A DNA stretch of 64,000 nt from Altererythrobacter ishigakiensis (GTDB taxonomy: Bacteria; Pseudomonadota; Alphaproteobacteria; Sphingomonadales; Sphingomonadaceae): positions 496,001-560,000 of the forward strand of contig NZ_CP015963.1 in NCBI RefSeq assembly GCF_001663155.1. The letters are read 5' to 3'. The position numbers and the translations under genes were made by a program. Below the pieces are notes generated by a model. The model made no database searches, was not told the DNA's origin, and saw only the letters and a list, made by a program, of their open reading frames with translations. Within the stretch, counting starts at the first letter, position 1. Every line of letters begins with the position of its first letter. Below, piece after piece: positions 45,579 to 56,210 of the stretch.

Positions 45579-46913
45579 ATGAAGCTGGCAAGTGCGAAGA
45601 TTTATGCTAGCGAAGTGAGTGTGACACCGTTTCCCTGGCCAGATGCTTTTATCATCATCGGATTGATCGTGCTCAACGGCGTGTTCGCCATGTCAGAGCT
45701 GGCGATAGTATCCGCAAAGCCAGCGCGCCTTAAGGCCAAACGTGACAAGGGTTCGGTGAGCGCAAAGACCGCCTTGCAACTGGCTGCTGACCCGGGGAAG
45801 TTTCTCTCGACTGTTCAGATCGGCATAACGCTGGTGGGAATTATTGCCGGTGCGTATTCAGGTGCCAGCCTGGGCGAGCCTGTTGGCGAAAGGCTGGCGG
45901 CATTCGGTGTGCCTACCGATTACGCAAGCGATGCCGGCTTTGTCCTGGTGATTGCGTTGACCACTTACCTCAGCCTGGTGGTTGGCGAACTGGTTCCCAA
46001 GCAGTTGGCGCTGCGTCACGCAGTGCCGATTGCGCTTGCGATGGCACGGCCGATGGCGATGATCGCGAAGTTCGCTGCGCCGCTGGTTTGGGTGCTGGAC
46101 ACTTCATCCGGAGTGCTGATCCGGATGCTAGGTGTCCGGCCCGGCGGGCAATCATCTGTCACCGCTGAAGAGCTGCAGATGATTTTTGCCGATGCCACTC
46201 GCTCTGGTGCGATCGAGGAAGATCAGCATCAGATCCTGACGGGCGTTGTGCGGCTGGCTGAGCGTCCCGTGCGCGAGTTGATGACGCCACGCACAGAACT
46301 CGACTGGATTGAAATTGCCGCCAATGAAGCGGAAATCCGCAAAACAATCGAGAACAGCCCGCACTCGCTCTTGCCTGTCGCTGATGGATCAGCGGACAAT
46401 GTTCTAGGCGTAGTCAAAGTGCGTGAAGTATTGGGCGCAATGGTACAGGGCAAAAAGGTTTCGCTGAAACGGCTGATGCGAAAGGCTGAAGTCGTGCCCG
46501 ATCAGCTGGATGCAATGGATGCCCTACGTGTACTCCAGCAATCCGAAATTGCCATGGCGATGGTGCATGATGAATACGGTCATCTCGACGGGATCATCAC
46601 ACCAGTTGATCTGCTTACTGCGATGGCCGGTGAATTTGCCAGCGACCAGGACGAAGGCGATACGCCGCTTCTGGTAGAGCGCGAGGACGGCTCGCTGCTT
46701 GTTTCAGGCGCTCTCTCTGCTGACGCTCTCGCTGACCGGTTAGGTATCGAGTATGACGAGAGCCGCGAGTTTGGTACCGCCGCTGGCTATGTTTTGTCAG
46801 TGATGAAACGACTACCGGTTGCGGGCGATCATTTCCACGATCAGGGCTGGCGTTTCGAGGTCGTCGATATGGACGGACGCCGGATCGACAAATTACTGGT
46901 GTCTCAGGAATAG
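45579..46913 (+). CDS. CNNM/HlyC-CorC family membrane transporter with CBS domains
   Basis: The 444-aa protein has an N-terminal CNNM membrane domain (residues 18-195, with FAMSELAIVSAKPARLKAKRD and TVQIGITLVGIIAG), a CBS pair (about 215-340, RPVRELMTPRTELDWIE and EYGHLDGIITPVDLL) and a C-terminal CorC_HlyC transporter-associated domain. The family is linked to Mg or Co efflux; the label hemolysin is historical. GTG codons at 45615 and 45621 are alternative starts that would remove 12-14 residues. Confidence 0.88.
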   Translation: MKLASAKIYASEVSVTPFPWPDAFIIIGLIVLNGVFAMSELAIVSAKPARLKAKRDKGSVSAKTALQLAADPGKFLSTVQIGITLVGIIAGAYSGASLGEPVGERLAAFGVPTDYASDAGFVLVIALTTYLSLVVGELVPKQLALRHAVPIALAMARPMAMIAKFAAPLVWVLDTSSGVLIRMLGVRPGGQSSVTAEELQMIFADATRSGAIEEDQHQILTGVVRLAERPVRELMTPRTELDWIEIAANEAEIRKTIENSPHSLLPVADGSADNVLGVVKVREVLGAMVQGKKVSLKRLMRKAEVVPDQLDAMDALRVLQQSEIAMAMVHDEYGHLDGIITPVDLLTAMAGEFASDQDEGDTPLLVEREDGSLLVSGALSADALADRLGIEYDESREFGTAAGYVLSVMKRLPVAGDHFHDQGWRFEVVDMDGRRIDKLLVSQE

Positions 46914-47032
46914 CGCGGGTTTGTACGCTTGGTCGCGGTAGCCAAAGGCCAACCGGCCGTCCGTGGCGACGCGATACAAGACCGCATGAGCGAGGAAATC
47001 GCGAGCGCGGATGCGCTTGCGGAAATCAAAAA

Positions 47033-47443
47033 TTACCCTGGAATCACAGCCGTAGCGCTGGCGCCGGCGCCTTCGGGCGCAGCGATGATATCACGCGTTA
47101 CCGTGCCTTTGGCGACAGTGTTGGTTTCCGGATCACCCACTGAGGAGCGGATACCAGGAGCGGCCTGACCCGCTCTGTCGAGGGCACTTGTTTCGACCTG
47201 GCTGCGCGGAGCGGGGCCACCGAACAGCGCTTCCAATGCCTGTTCCTGAGTCGAACCGTCACCCGGACGGGGAGCGCCTGGAGCAGGCGGGACCAGGTTG
47301 AAGTCTGGCGGTACAACCAACGGGGCTTGCCGCTGAACAGCGAATTCATCCGGCCGCTCGCGATTGAGAATACCGCCGCCGCCGCACCCGGCCAGCATTG
47401 CGCTGGTTGCGATCAAAAGAATGGGCGTCTTGAGACTAGGCAT
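47033..47443 (-). CDS. DUF3035 family lipoprotein
   Basis: The 136-aa lipoprotein precursor has lipobox LAGC (Cys about 20), then GGGGILNRERPDEFAVQRQAP and LVVPPDFNLVPP, the pattern of alphaproteobacterial DUF3035 proteins. The rest is proline/alanine-rich and probably disordered. Function unknown. The ATG at 47443 follows GGAG with 8-nt spacing. It lies 41 bp after lspA, the peptidase that would cleave its own signal peptide. Confidence 0.83.
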   Translation of the reverse strand: MPSLKTPILLIATSAMLAGCGGGGILNRERPDEFAVQRQAPLVVPPDFNLVPPAPGAPRPGDGSTQEQALEALFGGPAPRSQVETSALDRAGQAAPGIRSSVGDPETNTVAKGTVTRDIIAAPEGAGASATAVIPG

Positions 47444-47484
47444 TTCATTCACTCCATTGGCCGCATTGGCGGCATCTATTCTTG

Positions 47485-47988
47485 CTATTCAGCTTCGGCC
47501 TTACGTGCATTGTCGCTTACGAAGAAGCTGCGCACAAGGATTATCACCACACCGATGGTGATAGCGGCGTCGGCGACATTGAAAATAAGGAAGGGGCGAA
47601 AATCCCCGATATGGAAATCGGCATAGTCGAGGACATAGCCATAGCGTGTCCGGTCGACGATATTTCCCAGCGCGCCGCCCAAAATCATGCCCAGGCCGAT
47701 GATGTCGCCCAGCAATCGCTCGCGGAACATCCAGACGGCAACCACAACCGCGATCAGCGCGGTAACGCCTACCAGAATCCAGCGGGTCTCATCGCTGGTG
47801 GCTTCGAACAACCCCAGTGAAACGCCGCGGTTATGCACCCGGGTGAAATCGAAGAATGGCAGCAGGTCAAGTTTGTCGCCTTCGCGCATCAGGCCAAGCG
47901 GGCCATCGACCAGCCATTTGACGAACTGGTCGCTGACAAAGATCAGCGCGGCAATGCCCAGACCAATCCAACGGGCGCGGGTAAACAT
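47485..47988 (-). CDS. lspA: Lipoprotein signal peptidase (signal peptidase II)
   Basis: The 167-aa inner-membrane aspartyl protease cleaves prolipoproteins. It has four membrane helices, the motifs VHNRGVSLGLF and GGALGNIVDRTRYGYVLDY, and the second catalytic Asp in FNVADAAITIG. The ATG at 47988 is 4 nt after the ileS stop; longer starts inside ileS are less likely. The ileS-lspA pairing is common in bacteria. Confidence 0.95.
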   Translation of the reverse strand: MFTRARWIGLGIAALIFVSDQFVKWLVDGPLGLMREGDKLDLLPFFDFTRVHNRGVSLGLFEATSDETRWILVGVTALIAVVVAVWMFRERLLGDIIGLGMILGGALGNIVDRTRYGYVLDYADFHIGDFRPFLIFNVADAAITIGVVIILVRSFFVSDNARKAEAE

Positions 47989-47992
47989 CGCG

Positions 47993-50878
47993 CTATTCAC
48001 CAACGACATCCTCACAGCGATTGCACAGCTCGCCATCTTCCGAAACTTCTGGAAGCAAGCGCCAGCAGCGGCCGCATTTGTGATGATTGGTTTTGGTGAC
48101 GGTCACGCTGTCGCTATCGCTGCGCGTGACTGACGCTGTGATGAACAATTCGGCCAGATCTGCGTCGCTGAAGCCTTCAGGCACCGCATCGGCGGGCACA
48201 ATGACTTCTGCTTCAAGGCTGGAACGGATCACTTTTTCGCGCCGCAGCGGCTCAATCGCTTCGTTCACGCGTTCGCGCAGGTCGCGTAGCTTGCCCCACT
48301 TCGCGCCATCGGCGGAGATTCCCGGTACGGCTGGCCATTCGAGCAAGTGGACGCTGCCGCCGTCCGGATAGCGTGTGCTCCACACCTCTTCTGCGGTGTA
48401 GACCAGCACCGGCGCGGCATAGCGCACCAGCGCGTGGAACAGCAGGTCCAGCACCGTGCGATAGGCATTGCGTGTGTTGCTGTCCGGCCCGTCACAATAG
48501 AGCGTGTCTTTGCGGATATCGAAGAAGAACGCGGAGAGGTCTTCGTTGCAGAAATCGACCAGCAGGCGAGTGTAGGTGTTGAAGTCATAGTCATCCACGG
48601 CTTTGCGCAGCTTGCCGTCAAGGCCAGCCAGCAGCGCCAGAACATAGCGCTCAAGCTCGGGGATTTCGCCCGCATCGCCCATGTCGCCGACAAACCCGTC
48701 AAGCGCGCCGAGCAGATAGCGGAAGGTGTTGCGCAGCTTGCGGTACTGGTCGCCTACGCCTTTCAGGATTTCATCGCCGATGCGGTGATCCTCGGTGAAA
48801 TCGACCGAGAGCGCCCACAGCCGGATGATATCGGCGCCATATTGCTCCATGACCTTCAGCGGATCGATGGTGTTGCCGAGCGACTTCGACATCTTCTTGC
48901 CCTTGGCATCCATGGTGAAGCCGTGGGTCAGCACTTCGTCATAAGGCGCGCGGCCGCGGGTCGCGCAGCTTTGCAGCAGCGATGACTGGAACCAGCCACG
49001 GTGTTGGTCACTGCCTTCGAGGTAGAGATTGGCTGGCCATTGCAGGTCCGGCCATTTGCCGCTTTCGAGCACGAAGCTGTGCGTGCAGCCCGAATCGAAC
49101 CACACGTCCAGAATGTCGGTGACCATCTCGAAATCATCGGCGTTGTAATCGGGGCCGAGGAATTCCTGCGCGCGATCCTGTTCCCACGCGTCAACGCCTT
49201 CCTTGTGCACGGCGGCAACGATGCGCGCATTCACGGCTTCATCGCGCAGGTAGTCGCCGCTCTCGCGATTGACGAACAGCGTGATCGGCACACCCCATGC
49301 GCGCTGGCGGGACAGCACCCAGTCCGGGCGACCCTCGACCATGCTGCCGATGCGGTTGCGGCCTTTTTCCGGCACGAAGCGGACGCGAGCGATTTCCTCC
49401 ATCGCGCGTTCGCGCAGTGTGGGTGCTGCGCACGGCTTCTCATCCGCGGGATCGATTGCGCCACCTTCGGCTTCCCAGCCCTTTTCCTCGGCAGTCTTGG
49501 GGCTGAGCCAGTGCAGGCTCTTGTCCATCGGTACGAACCACTGCGGCGTGCAGCGATAGATGACCTTGGCCTTGGAGCGCCATGAATGCGGATAGCTGTG
49601 CGCGTAATCGGCAGAGGCGCTTAGCAATGCGCCCGCTTCGCGCAGGTCGCTGCAGATCGGGCCTTCTAGTGAATTGAACGGTTTGTTGATGACGCTGCGG
49701 CGGCGCTCATCCGCTCCGCCCAGCCACAGCCAGTCGTCGCGATAACGCCCGTCATCCATCACTGCGAAAACCGGCTCGATGCCATGCTCCTTGCACAGCG
49801 CGAAATCGTCTTCGCCATGGTCAGGCGACATATGGACCAGGCCAGTACCACTATCGGTGGTAACAAAATCGCCAGCGAGGAACGGGCGCGGTGTCGCGTA
49901 AAACCTGCCGAGGTGGTGCATGGGGTGGCGGGCTTTTGTACCTGCTAGGTCGGAGCCTTTGATGTTGTTGGCAGGCATTTGTTCGATGCCGGCACTAGCA
50001 TCTGGATGGCGGTAGCTCAGTCCCGTGCGCTCCAGAAAGTCATCAATTAAGTCGAACGCGACAAGGTACCGGCGCCCGTCGCTGGCCTTGATGTGCTGGT
50101 AATAGACATCCGGCCCATAGGCCAAAGCCTGGTTCACCGGGATCGTCCAAGGCGTGGTCGTCCAGATCACCGCATGCGCGCCGACGAGTTCCTCAATCGG
50201 CGATTCTGTGATCTCAAATGCCACATCGATCTGCGGGCTATCGGTCAAATCTTCATATTCGACCTCGGCCTCGGCGAGCGCGGTCTTCTCCACCGGGCTC
50301 CACATCACCGGCTTTGACCCGCGATAGAGATTGCCGCTTTCAGCAAATTTCAGCAGCTCGGACACAATCGTGCCTTCCGCCGCGAAATCCATGGTCAGAT
50401 AGGGATTGTCCCAATCGCCCATGATGCCCAGCCGCTTCAGCTGCTCACGCTGCGTATCGACCCAATGCTGCGCATAGGCGCGGCATTCAGCGCGGAATTC
50501 CCTGGGATCGACTTCGTTCTTGTCGCGCTTCTTCTTGCGGTACTGCTCTTCGATCTTCCATTCGATCGGCAGACCGTGGCAATCCCAGCCCGGCACATAG
50601 GGCGCGTCCTTGCCTGCCAGATTCTGCGTGCGGCAGACCATGTCTTTCAGGATATGGTTCAGCGCATGGCCGATATGCATATCGCCATTCGCATAGGGCG
50701 GCCCATCATGCAGGATGAACTTCTCACGCCCCGCGCGCGCTTCGCGCAGCTGGCGATAGAGTCCCTCGGATTCCCAGCGCGCCTGAATGCCCGGCTCCTT
50801 CTGAGGCAAGCCGGCTTTCATCGGGAAATCGGTCTTCGGCAGGAAGACGGTATCTTTATAGTCGCGCTTTTCGGTCAT
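47993..50878 (-). CDS. ileS: Isoleucyl-tRNA synthetase
   Basis: The 961-aa class I synthetase has the HIGH motif (GDMHIGHALNHILKD), a long CP1 editing domain, the KMSKS motif (DAKGKKMSKSLGN) and a C-terminal zinc ribbon (CGRCWRLLPEV, CNRCEDVVG). The start at 50878 (MTEKRDYKDTVFLPKTDFPM) matches the family. It lies 11 bp after ribF in the long operon from gpmA to the DUF3035 gene. Confidence 0.97.
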   Translation of the reverse strand: MTEKRDYKDTVFLPKTDFPMKAGLPQKEPGIQARWESEGLYRQLREARAGREKFILHDGPPYANGDMHIGHALNHILKDMVCRTQNLAGKDAPYVPGWDCHGLPIEWKIEEQYRKKKRDKNEVDPREFRAECRAYAQHWVDTQREQLKRLGIMGDWDNPYLTMDFAAEGTIVSELLKFAESGNLYRGSKPVMWSPVEKTALAEAEVEYEDLTDSPQIDVAFEITESPIEELVGAHAVIWTTTPWTIPVNQALAYGPDVYYQHIKASDGRRYLVAFDLIDDFLERTGLSYRHPDASAGIEQMPANNIKGSDLAGTKARHPMHHLGRFYATPRPFLAGDFVTTDSGTGLVHMSPDHGEDDFALCKEHGIEPVFAVMDDGRYRDDWLWLGGADERRRSVINKPFNSLEGPICSDLREAGALLSASADYAHSYPHSWRSKAKVIYRCTPQWFVPMDKSLHWLSPKTAEEKGWEAEGGAIDPADEKPCAAPTLRERAMEEIARVRFVPEKGRNRIGSMVEGRPDWVLSRQRAWGVPITLFVNRESGDYLRDEAVNARIVAAVHKEGVDAWEQDRAQEFLGPDYNADDFEMVTDILDVWFDSGCTHSFVLESGKWPDLQWPANLYLEGSDQHRGWFQSSLLQSCATRGRAPYDEVLTHGFTMDAKGKKMSKSLGNTIDPLKVMEQYGADIIRLWALSVDFTEDHRIGDEILKGVGDQYRKLRNTFRYLLGALDGFVGDMGDAGEIPELERYVLALLAGLDGKLRKAVDDYDFNTYTRLLVDFCNEDLSAFFFDIRKDTLYCDGPDSNTRNAYRTVLDLLFHALVRYAAPVLVYTAEEVWSTRYPDGGSVHLLEWPAVPGISADGAKWGKLRDLRERVNEAIEPLRREKVIRSSLEAEVIVPADAVPEGFSDADLAELFITASVTRSDSDSVTVTKTNHHKCGRCWRLLPEVSEDGELCNRCEDVVGE

Positions 50879-50889
50879 CGTGCTCTGAT

Positions 50890-51827
50890 TCAGGTTTGGG
50901 GGGCGCTTAGAAGCCTCTTCGCCTCGGCGCAATCCTTCTCCATCTGCGCGGTCAATTCATCAAGGCTGTCAAACTTCGCTTCGCCGCGCAGGAAATGATG
51001 GAAGGCGACTTCTATCTCTTGCCCATAAAGGTCACCGGAGAAGTCAAAGAAATACGGCTCGAGCAATTCCTTCGGCGGTTCAAACTGCGGGCGCACGCCA
51101 ATATTGGCGGCGCCATTCAGTTCCTCGCCAGTGCTCAGGATGCGGCCCGTCACGGCATAGACGCCGTATTTGGGACGCAGGTATTTATCGATCGCCAGAT
51201 TGGCGGTGGGGTAGCCGAGCTTGCGGCCGTTCTTGTCGCCATGTTCCACGATGCCGCGGATCGCGAACGGGCGGGTGAGAAGCTGGGCGGCAAGCTGCGG
51301 ATCACCATCGCGCAAGGCATCACGGATGCGGCTGGAGGAGACGACTTCGCTGCGATCTTCGACCACATCGACGACGCGGCTCTGCAATCCATGTGCGCCG
51401 CCCAGCTCGCGCAGCAGATCAACATTGCCCTTCGCACCTTGGCCAAAGCTGAAGTCGCCACCAGTCACTACACCGTGCGCGCCAAACCGATTGATCAGGA
51501 TCTCTGTAATGAAATCTTCCGCGCTGGTGCTGGATAGCTCACGATCGAAGTGGAACACCAGCATCGCGGTTGCGCCTGCGGCCAGATATAGCTCTTGCCG
51601 CTGCTCAAGCGTGGTCAGCCGGAAGGGCGGGACATCGGGGCGGAAGAAACGCACCGGATGCGGATCGAAAGTGGCGATGATCGAAGGGCGGCCCTCGGCA
51701 TGCGCCCAGTCGATTGCCTCGCCCGCTACCGCCTGATGTCCTTTGTGAAAGCCATCAAAATTGCCCAGCGCGATAATCGCACCGCGCAGCGCGTCGGGCA
51801 CAGTCTCGCGATGGTCGAGCCAGCGCA

Positions 51828-51828
<1 letters not shown>
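50890..51828 (-). CDS. ribF: Bifunctional riboflavin kinase/FAD synthetase
   Basis: The 312-aa enzyme makes FMN and then FAD. The N-terminal adenylyltransferase part has IIALGNFDGFHKGHQAV and DFSFGQGAKGN; the C-terminal flavokinase part has NGRKLGYPTANLAIDK. The ribF-ileS-lspA order is widespread. Its start overlaps the folA stop by 1 nt. Confidence 0.95.
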
Positions 51829-53405
<1,577 letters not shown>

Positions 53406-53406
<1 letters not shown>

Positions 53407-53885
53407 CAGTCCGTCGGATGCTCCGCCACCGCCGCGCTGCGTGCCGCGCGCCAATCCTGCAGGCGTTCCGACAGGTCTTCATCCTGTAGGGCGAGGATCG
53501 CGGCTGCCATCAACCCGGCATTCGTTGCACCCGCTTCACCAATCGCCAGCGTGCCAACGGGAACGCCCGCCGGCATCTGGACAATCGAAAGCAAGCTGTC
53601 CTGCCCGCTTAGTGCTTTGGATTGCACTGGCACTCCCAGCACCGGCAGATGGGTCATCGCGGCGATCATTCCGGGCAGATGCGCCGCGCCGCCTGCGCCT
53701 GCGACGATGACATCAAAGCCTTCGCCTTCCGCGCCTTTGGCAAAGGCGCTCATGCGGTCTGGCGTACGATGCGCGGACACGATGCGTGCTTCGTGCTCGA
53801 CTTCGAGTTCTTCCAGCACTTCGGCGGCGCGCTTCATGGTGGGCCAGTCTGACTGGCTGCCCATCACTATGGCAACTTTGCTCAT
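53406..53885 (-). CDS. purE: 5-(carboxyamino)imidazole ribonucleotide mutase
   Basis: The 159-aa class I PurE moves the carboxyl group of N5-CAIR to C4. Motifs: [21 protein letters not shown] and [17 protein letters not shown]. The presence of purK next to it confirms the class I route. It follows gpmA by 12 nt on the minus strand. Confidence 0.96.
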
Positions 53886-53897
53886 AACAGCGCCCCC

Positions 53898-54584
53898 TTA
53901 GCTGTCTTTCAGATAATACCGTTCGCCCGGCACCATGTTGTCATCAAAGTCATAGATGATCGGCTGGCCGGTGGGAATCTCCAGCCCGGTGATGTCCTCA
54001 TCTGAAATCTTCGAAAGATGCTTCACCAGCGCGCGCAGACTGTTGCCGTGCGCTGAAATGATCACAGTCTCACCGCTCGCCAGCACGGGCAGGATATCGC
54101 TTTCCCAATAGGGCAGCACGCGTTCGATCGTGAGCTTCAGGCTTTCGGTATAGGGCACATCAATGCCCTCATAGCGCGGATCGTTGCCCGGATCGAATTC
54201 ACTGCCCGGCTCCATCGGCGGCGGCGGAACGTCAAAGCTGCGGCGCCAGATGTGCACCTGCTCATCACCGTGTTTCTCGCGCGTTTCCTGCTTGTTGAGC
54301 CCAGTCAGCCCGCCATAGTGACGCTCATTAAGGCGCCAATCCTTCGTGACTGGCAACCATAGCCGGCCCATTTCTTCCAATGCGAGATTGAGGGTCTTGA
54401 TCGCGCGGGTTTGAACCGACGTGAAGCAGGCGGTGGGCAAAACGCCCTTCTCTTTCATCAGCGCGCCGGCGGCCTTTGCCTCGGCAACGCCCTGCTCTGT
54501 CAGGTCAACATCCCACCAACCCGTGAAACGGTTTTCTAGGTTCCACTGGCTTTGGCCATGGCGAACGAGAATAAGTTTAGGCAT
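53898..54584 (-). CDS. gpmA: 2,3-bisphosphoglycerate-dependent phosphoglycerate mutase
   Basis: The 228-aa glycolytic enzyme has the phosphohistidine signature [38 protein letters not shown] and the second His in [14 protein letters not shown]. It is first in the purE-purK-folA-ribF-ileS-lspA run. The ATG at 54584 was chosen because [10 protein letters not shown] begins the fold. Confidence 0.95.
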   Translation of the reverse strand: MPKLILVRHGQSQWNLENRFTGWWDVDLTEQGVAEAKAAGALMKEKGVLPTACFTSVQTRAIKTLNLALEEMGRLWLPVTKDWRLNERHYGGLTGLNKQETREKHGDEQVHIWRRSFDVPPPPMEPGSEFDPGNDPRYEGIDVPYTESLKLTIERVLPYWESDILPVLASGETVIISAHGNSLRALVKHLSKISDEDITGLEIPTGQPIIYDFDDNMVPGERYYLKDS

Positions 54585-54613
54585 TATCTCTCCGGCGGTC
54601 CGGGCCACCCGCT

Positions 54614-54671
54614 CCCTCCACCCTTACACCCGGATTGTCCCCCGGTAGGCTCCGGGCGGAAGGGTGGAGGG
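54614..54671. repeat. Palindromic intergenic repeat (REP-like)
   Basis: Perfect 12-bp arms CCCTCCACCCTT (54614-54625) and AAGGGTGGAGGG (54660-54671) enclose an inner pair CCCGGA (54629-54634) and TCCGGG (54651-54656). The element fills most of the space between gpmA and the 48-aa gene. A long symmetrical hairpin outside a coding region suggests a REP-type element; no second copy is in this window. Confidence 0.5.
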
Positions 54672-54711
54672 TGAGGGTGGCTTGGCACCCTACGAATAAG
54701 AGCAACACCCG

Positions 54712-54858
54712 TTAGCTCCCCTCTCCCTTTTTGGGAAGCACTTCTCCGCCTGATTCGGTCATTTCGCGCGCCTGCGCTTTGCGGCGGCGCAGGTTTTCGC
54801 GCAATTTTGCCGCCAAACGCTCTTCCCGCGACATTTTCTTCTCGGTTTCTTCACTCAT
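54712..54858 (-). CDS. Small basic hypothetical protein (48 aa)
   Basis: ATG at 54858 and TAA at 54712-54714 give a 48-aa protein that is strongly charged and helical: SREERLAAKLRENLRRRKAQAREM. The lysine/arginine-rich heptads look like a nucleic-acid- or ribosome-binding helix. I associate similar short proteins with alphaproteobacterial genomes but cannot name a family. It sits between tRNA-Thr and the gpmA operon. Confidence 0.6.
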   Translation of the reverse strand: MSEETEKKMSREERLAAKLRENLRRRKAQAREMTESGGEVLPKKGEGS

Positions 54859-54901
54859 GCGAAACGCAATGGCGCTAAGCGCATTTCACTTCAAGCTTGG
54901 C

Positions 54902-54930
54902 TTGACATTGCGCCCGCGCAAGACAATAGG
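54902..54930 (+). promoter_or_regulatory. Promoter of tRNA-Thr
   Basis: A consensus TTGACA (54902-54907) lies 17 bp before AATAGG (54925-54930), which matches TATAAT at three of six positions. The predicted transcript start is about 10 bp before the mature tRNA. Confidence 0.55.
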
Positions 54931-54946
54931 CGCGCGGCAACCGAGC

Positions 54947-55021
54947 GCTGCTGTAGCTCAGTGGTAGAGCGCACCCTTGGTAAGGGTGAGGTCGAGAGTT
55001 CAATTCTCTCCAGCAGCACCA
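54947..55021 (+). tRNA. tRNA-Thr (anticodon GGT)
   Basis: Complete cloverleaf. The 7-bp acceptor stem GCTGCTG pairs with CAGCAGC, the D-arm contains AGCTCAGTGGTAGAGC, and the anticodon stem CACCC/GGGTG encloses the loop TTGGTAA with anticodon GGT. The T-arm is GAGAGTTCAATTCTCTC, and the CCA end is encoded. Confidence 0.97.
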
Positions 55022-55051
55022 TTTCCAGAAATTCGACCAATGGCCGACACG

Positions 55052-56182
55052 TCACGCGAGCGCGACGTGCCGTTTCATGTGATGATCGACATTGCCAAAT
55101 TCAGAATCGAAGATCGTCAACCGCTTGAAATAGTGGCCGATCGCGTATTCATCGGTCATGCCGTTGCCGCCGTGGATCTGAATTGATTCCTGACCGATAT
55201 GATGCGCGGCCTGCCCGATCCGTACCTTGGCAGCGGATACAGTCCGTTTGCGCTCACTCTCGGACGCATCAAGCTTGAGAGTCGCGAGATAGCTCATAGA
55301 AACTGACTGCTCATACTCAGTGAACATGTCCGCCATACGGTGCTGCAGCACCTGGAACTTACCGATGGGCACGCCGAATTGCTTGCGCTGCTTTGAATAT
55401 TCCAGCGTCATGGCATTGGCGACTTTCATCGCCCCGCATGCCTCCGCGCATTGCGCGGCGATGGCTTCATCCGTGACCCGCTCGATCAGCGGCAGAGCGC
55501 CGCCTTCTTCGCCGATCAGCGCGTCAGCAGGCACGCGCGCATTTTCGAAATACACCTCGGACGCGCGACGCCCGTCGACGGTCTCGTAATCGCGTGTGAC
55601 CACGCCATCGGTCGATTTGTCGAGCACGAACACAGAAATGCCATCCTTGTCGCGCTGTCCGCCGCTTGTGCGCGCGGTGACAATCAGATGGCTCGCCCAA
55701 GGCGCCGCAATCACGACTGCCTTGTGGCCGTTCAAGACATAACCATCGCCGTCTTTCTTTGCAGTCGTCTGCAAATCCGACAGGTCATAGCGCCCGCGCG
55801 GTTCAGCATAGGCGAAGGCATAGATGCGCTCGCCAGAGACGATGGCACCAATATGCTCTTCCTTTTGTGCCGCAGTTCCCGCGTGCTTGAAAAAGCCGCC
55901 TGCGCAAACAACAGTCGGAACGAAGGGCTCTACGACCAACCCTTTGCCAAACTCTTCCATTACGATCATCGAATCGATCGCACCGCCGCCGAAGCCGCCA
56001 TCTTCCTCGGAAAACGGCATGCCCAGAATGCCTAGCTCCGCAAGCTGCGCCCAGATCTCAGGCCGCCAGCCAGCTTCACTGGCGATGACTTCGCGGCGCG
56101 TCTCTGCGCCATATTGTTCGCGCACCAGTCGCGACAATCCGTCGCGCACCATTTCCTGTTCTTCAGTGAAGTTGAAATCCAC
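55052..56182 (-). CDS. Acyl-CoA dehydrogenase family protein (subunit A of a likely heteromer)
   Basis: The 376-aa flavoprotein begins MDFNFTEEQEMVRDGLSRL, with AYAEPRGRYDLSDLQTTA in the FAD/substrate region, YSKQRKQFGVPIGKFQVLQHRMADM and the C-terminal QIHGGNGMTDEYAIGHYFKRL. The segment where many family members have YEG reads FDSEFG, so the usual catalytic Glu is absent there. The next gene encodes a second dehydrogenase, and such pairs often form alpha2beta2 enzymes acting on sterol or other bulky acyl-CoAs. Electrons would go to EtfAB. Confidence 0.87.
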   Translation of the reverse strand: MDFNFTEEQEMVRDGLSRLVREQYGAETRREVIASEAGWRPEIWAQLAELGILGMPFSEEDGGFGGGAIDSMIVMEEFGKGLVVEPFVPTVVCAGGFFKHAGTAAQKEEHIGAIVSGERIYAFAYAEPRGRYDLSDLQTTAKKDGDGYVLNGHKAVVIAAPWASHLIVTARTSGGQRDKDGISVFVLDKSTDGVVTRDYETVDGRRASEVYFENARVPADALIGEEGGALPLIERVTDEAIAAQCAEACGAMKVANAMTLEYSKQRKQFGVPIGKFQVLQHRMADMFTEYEQSVSMSYLATLKLDASESERKRTVSAAKVRIGQAAHHIGQESIQIHGGNGMTDEYAIGHYFKRLTIFDSEFGNVDHHMKRHVALA

Positions 56183-56210
56183 GTGTCTCTCTCCGCGTAT
56201 CGCTCAGGCC

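Noticed and set aside
46929..47168. 80-codon frame on the plus strand after the CNNM/CorC gene
   Set aside because: The second half is antisense to the DUF3035 lipoprotein; the first half reads plausibly but has no ribosome-binding site or known similarity.
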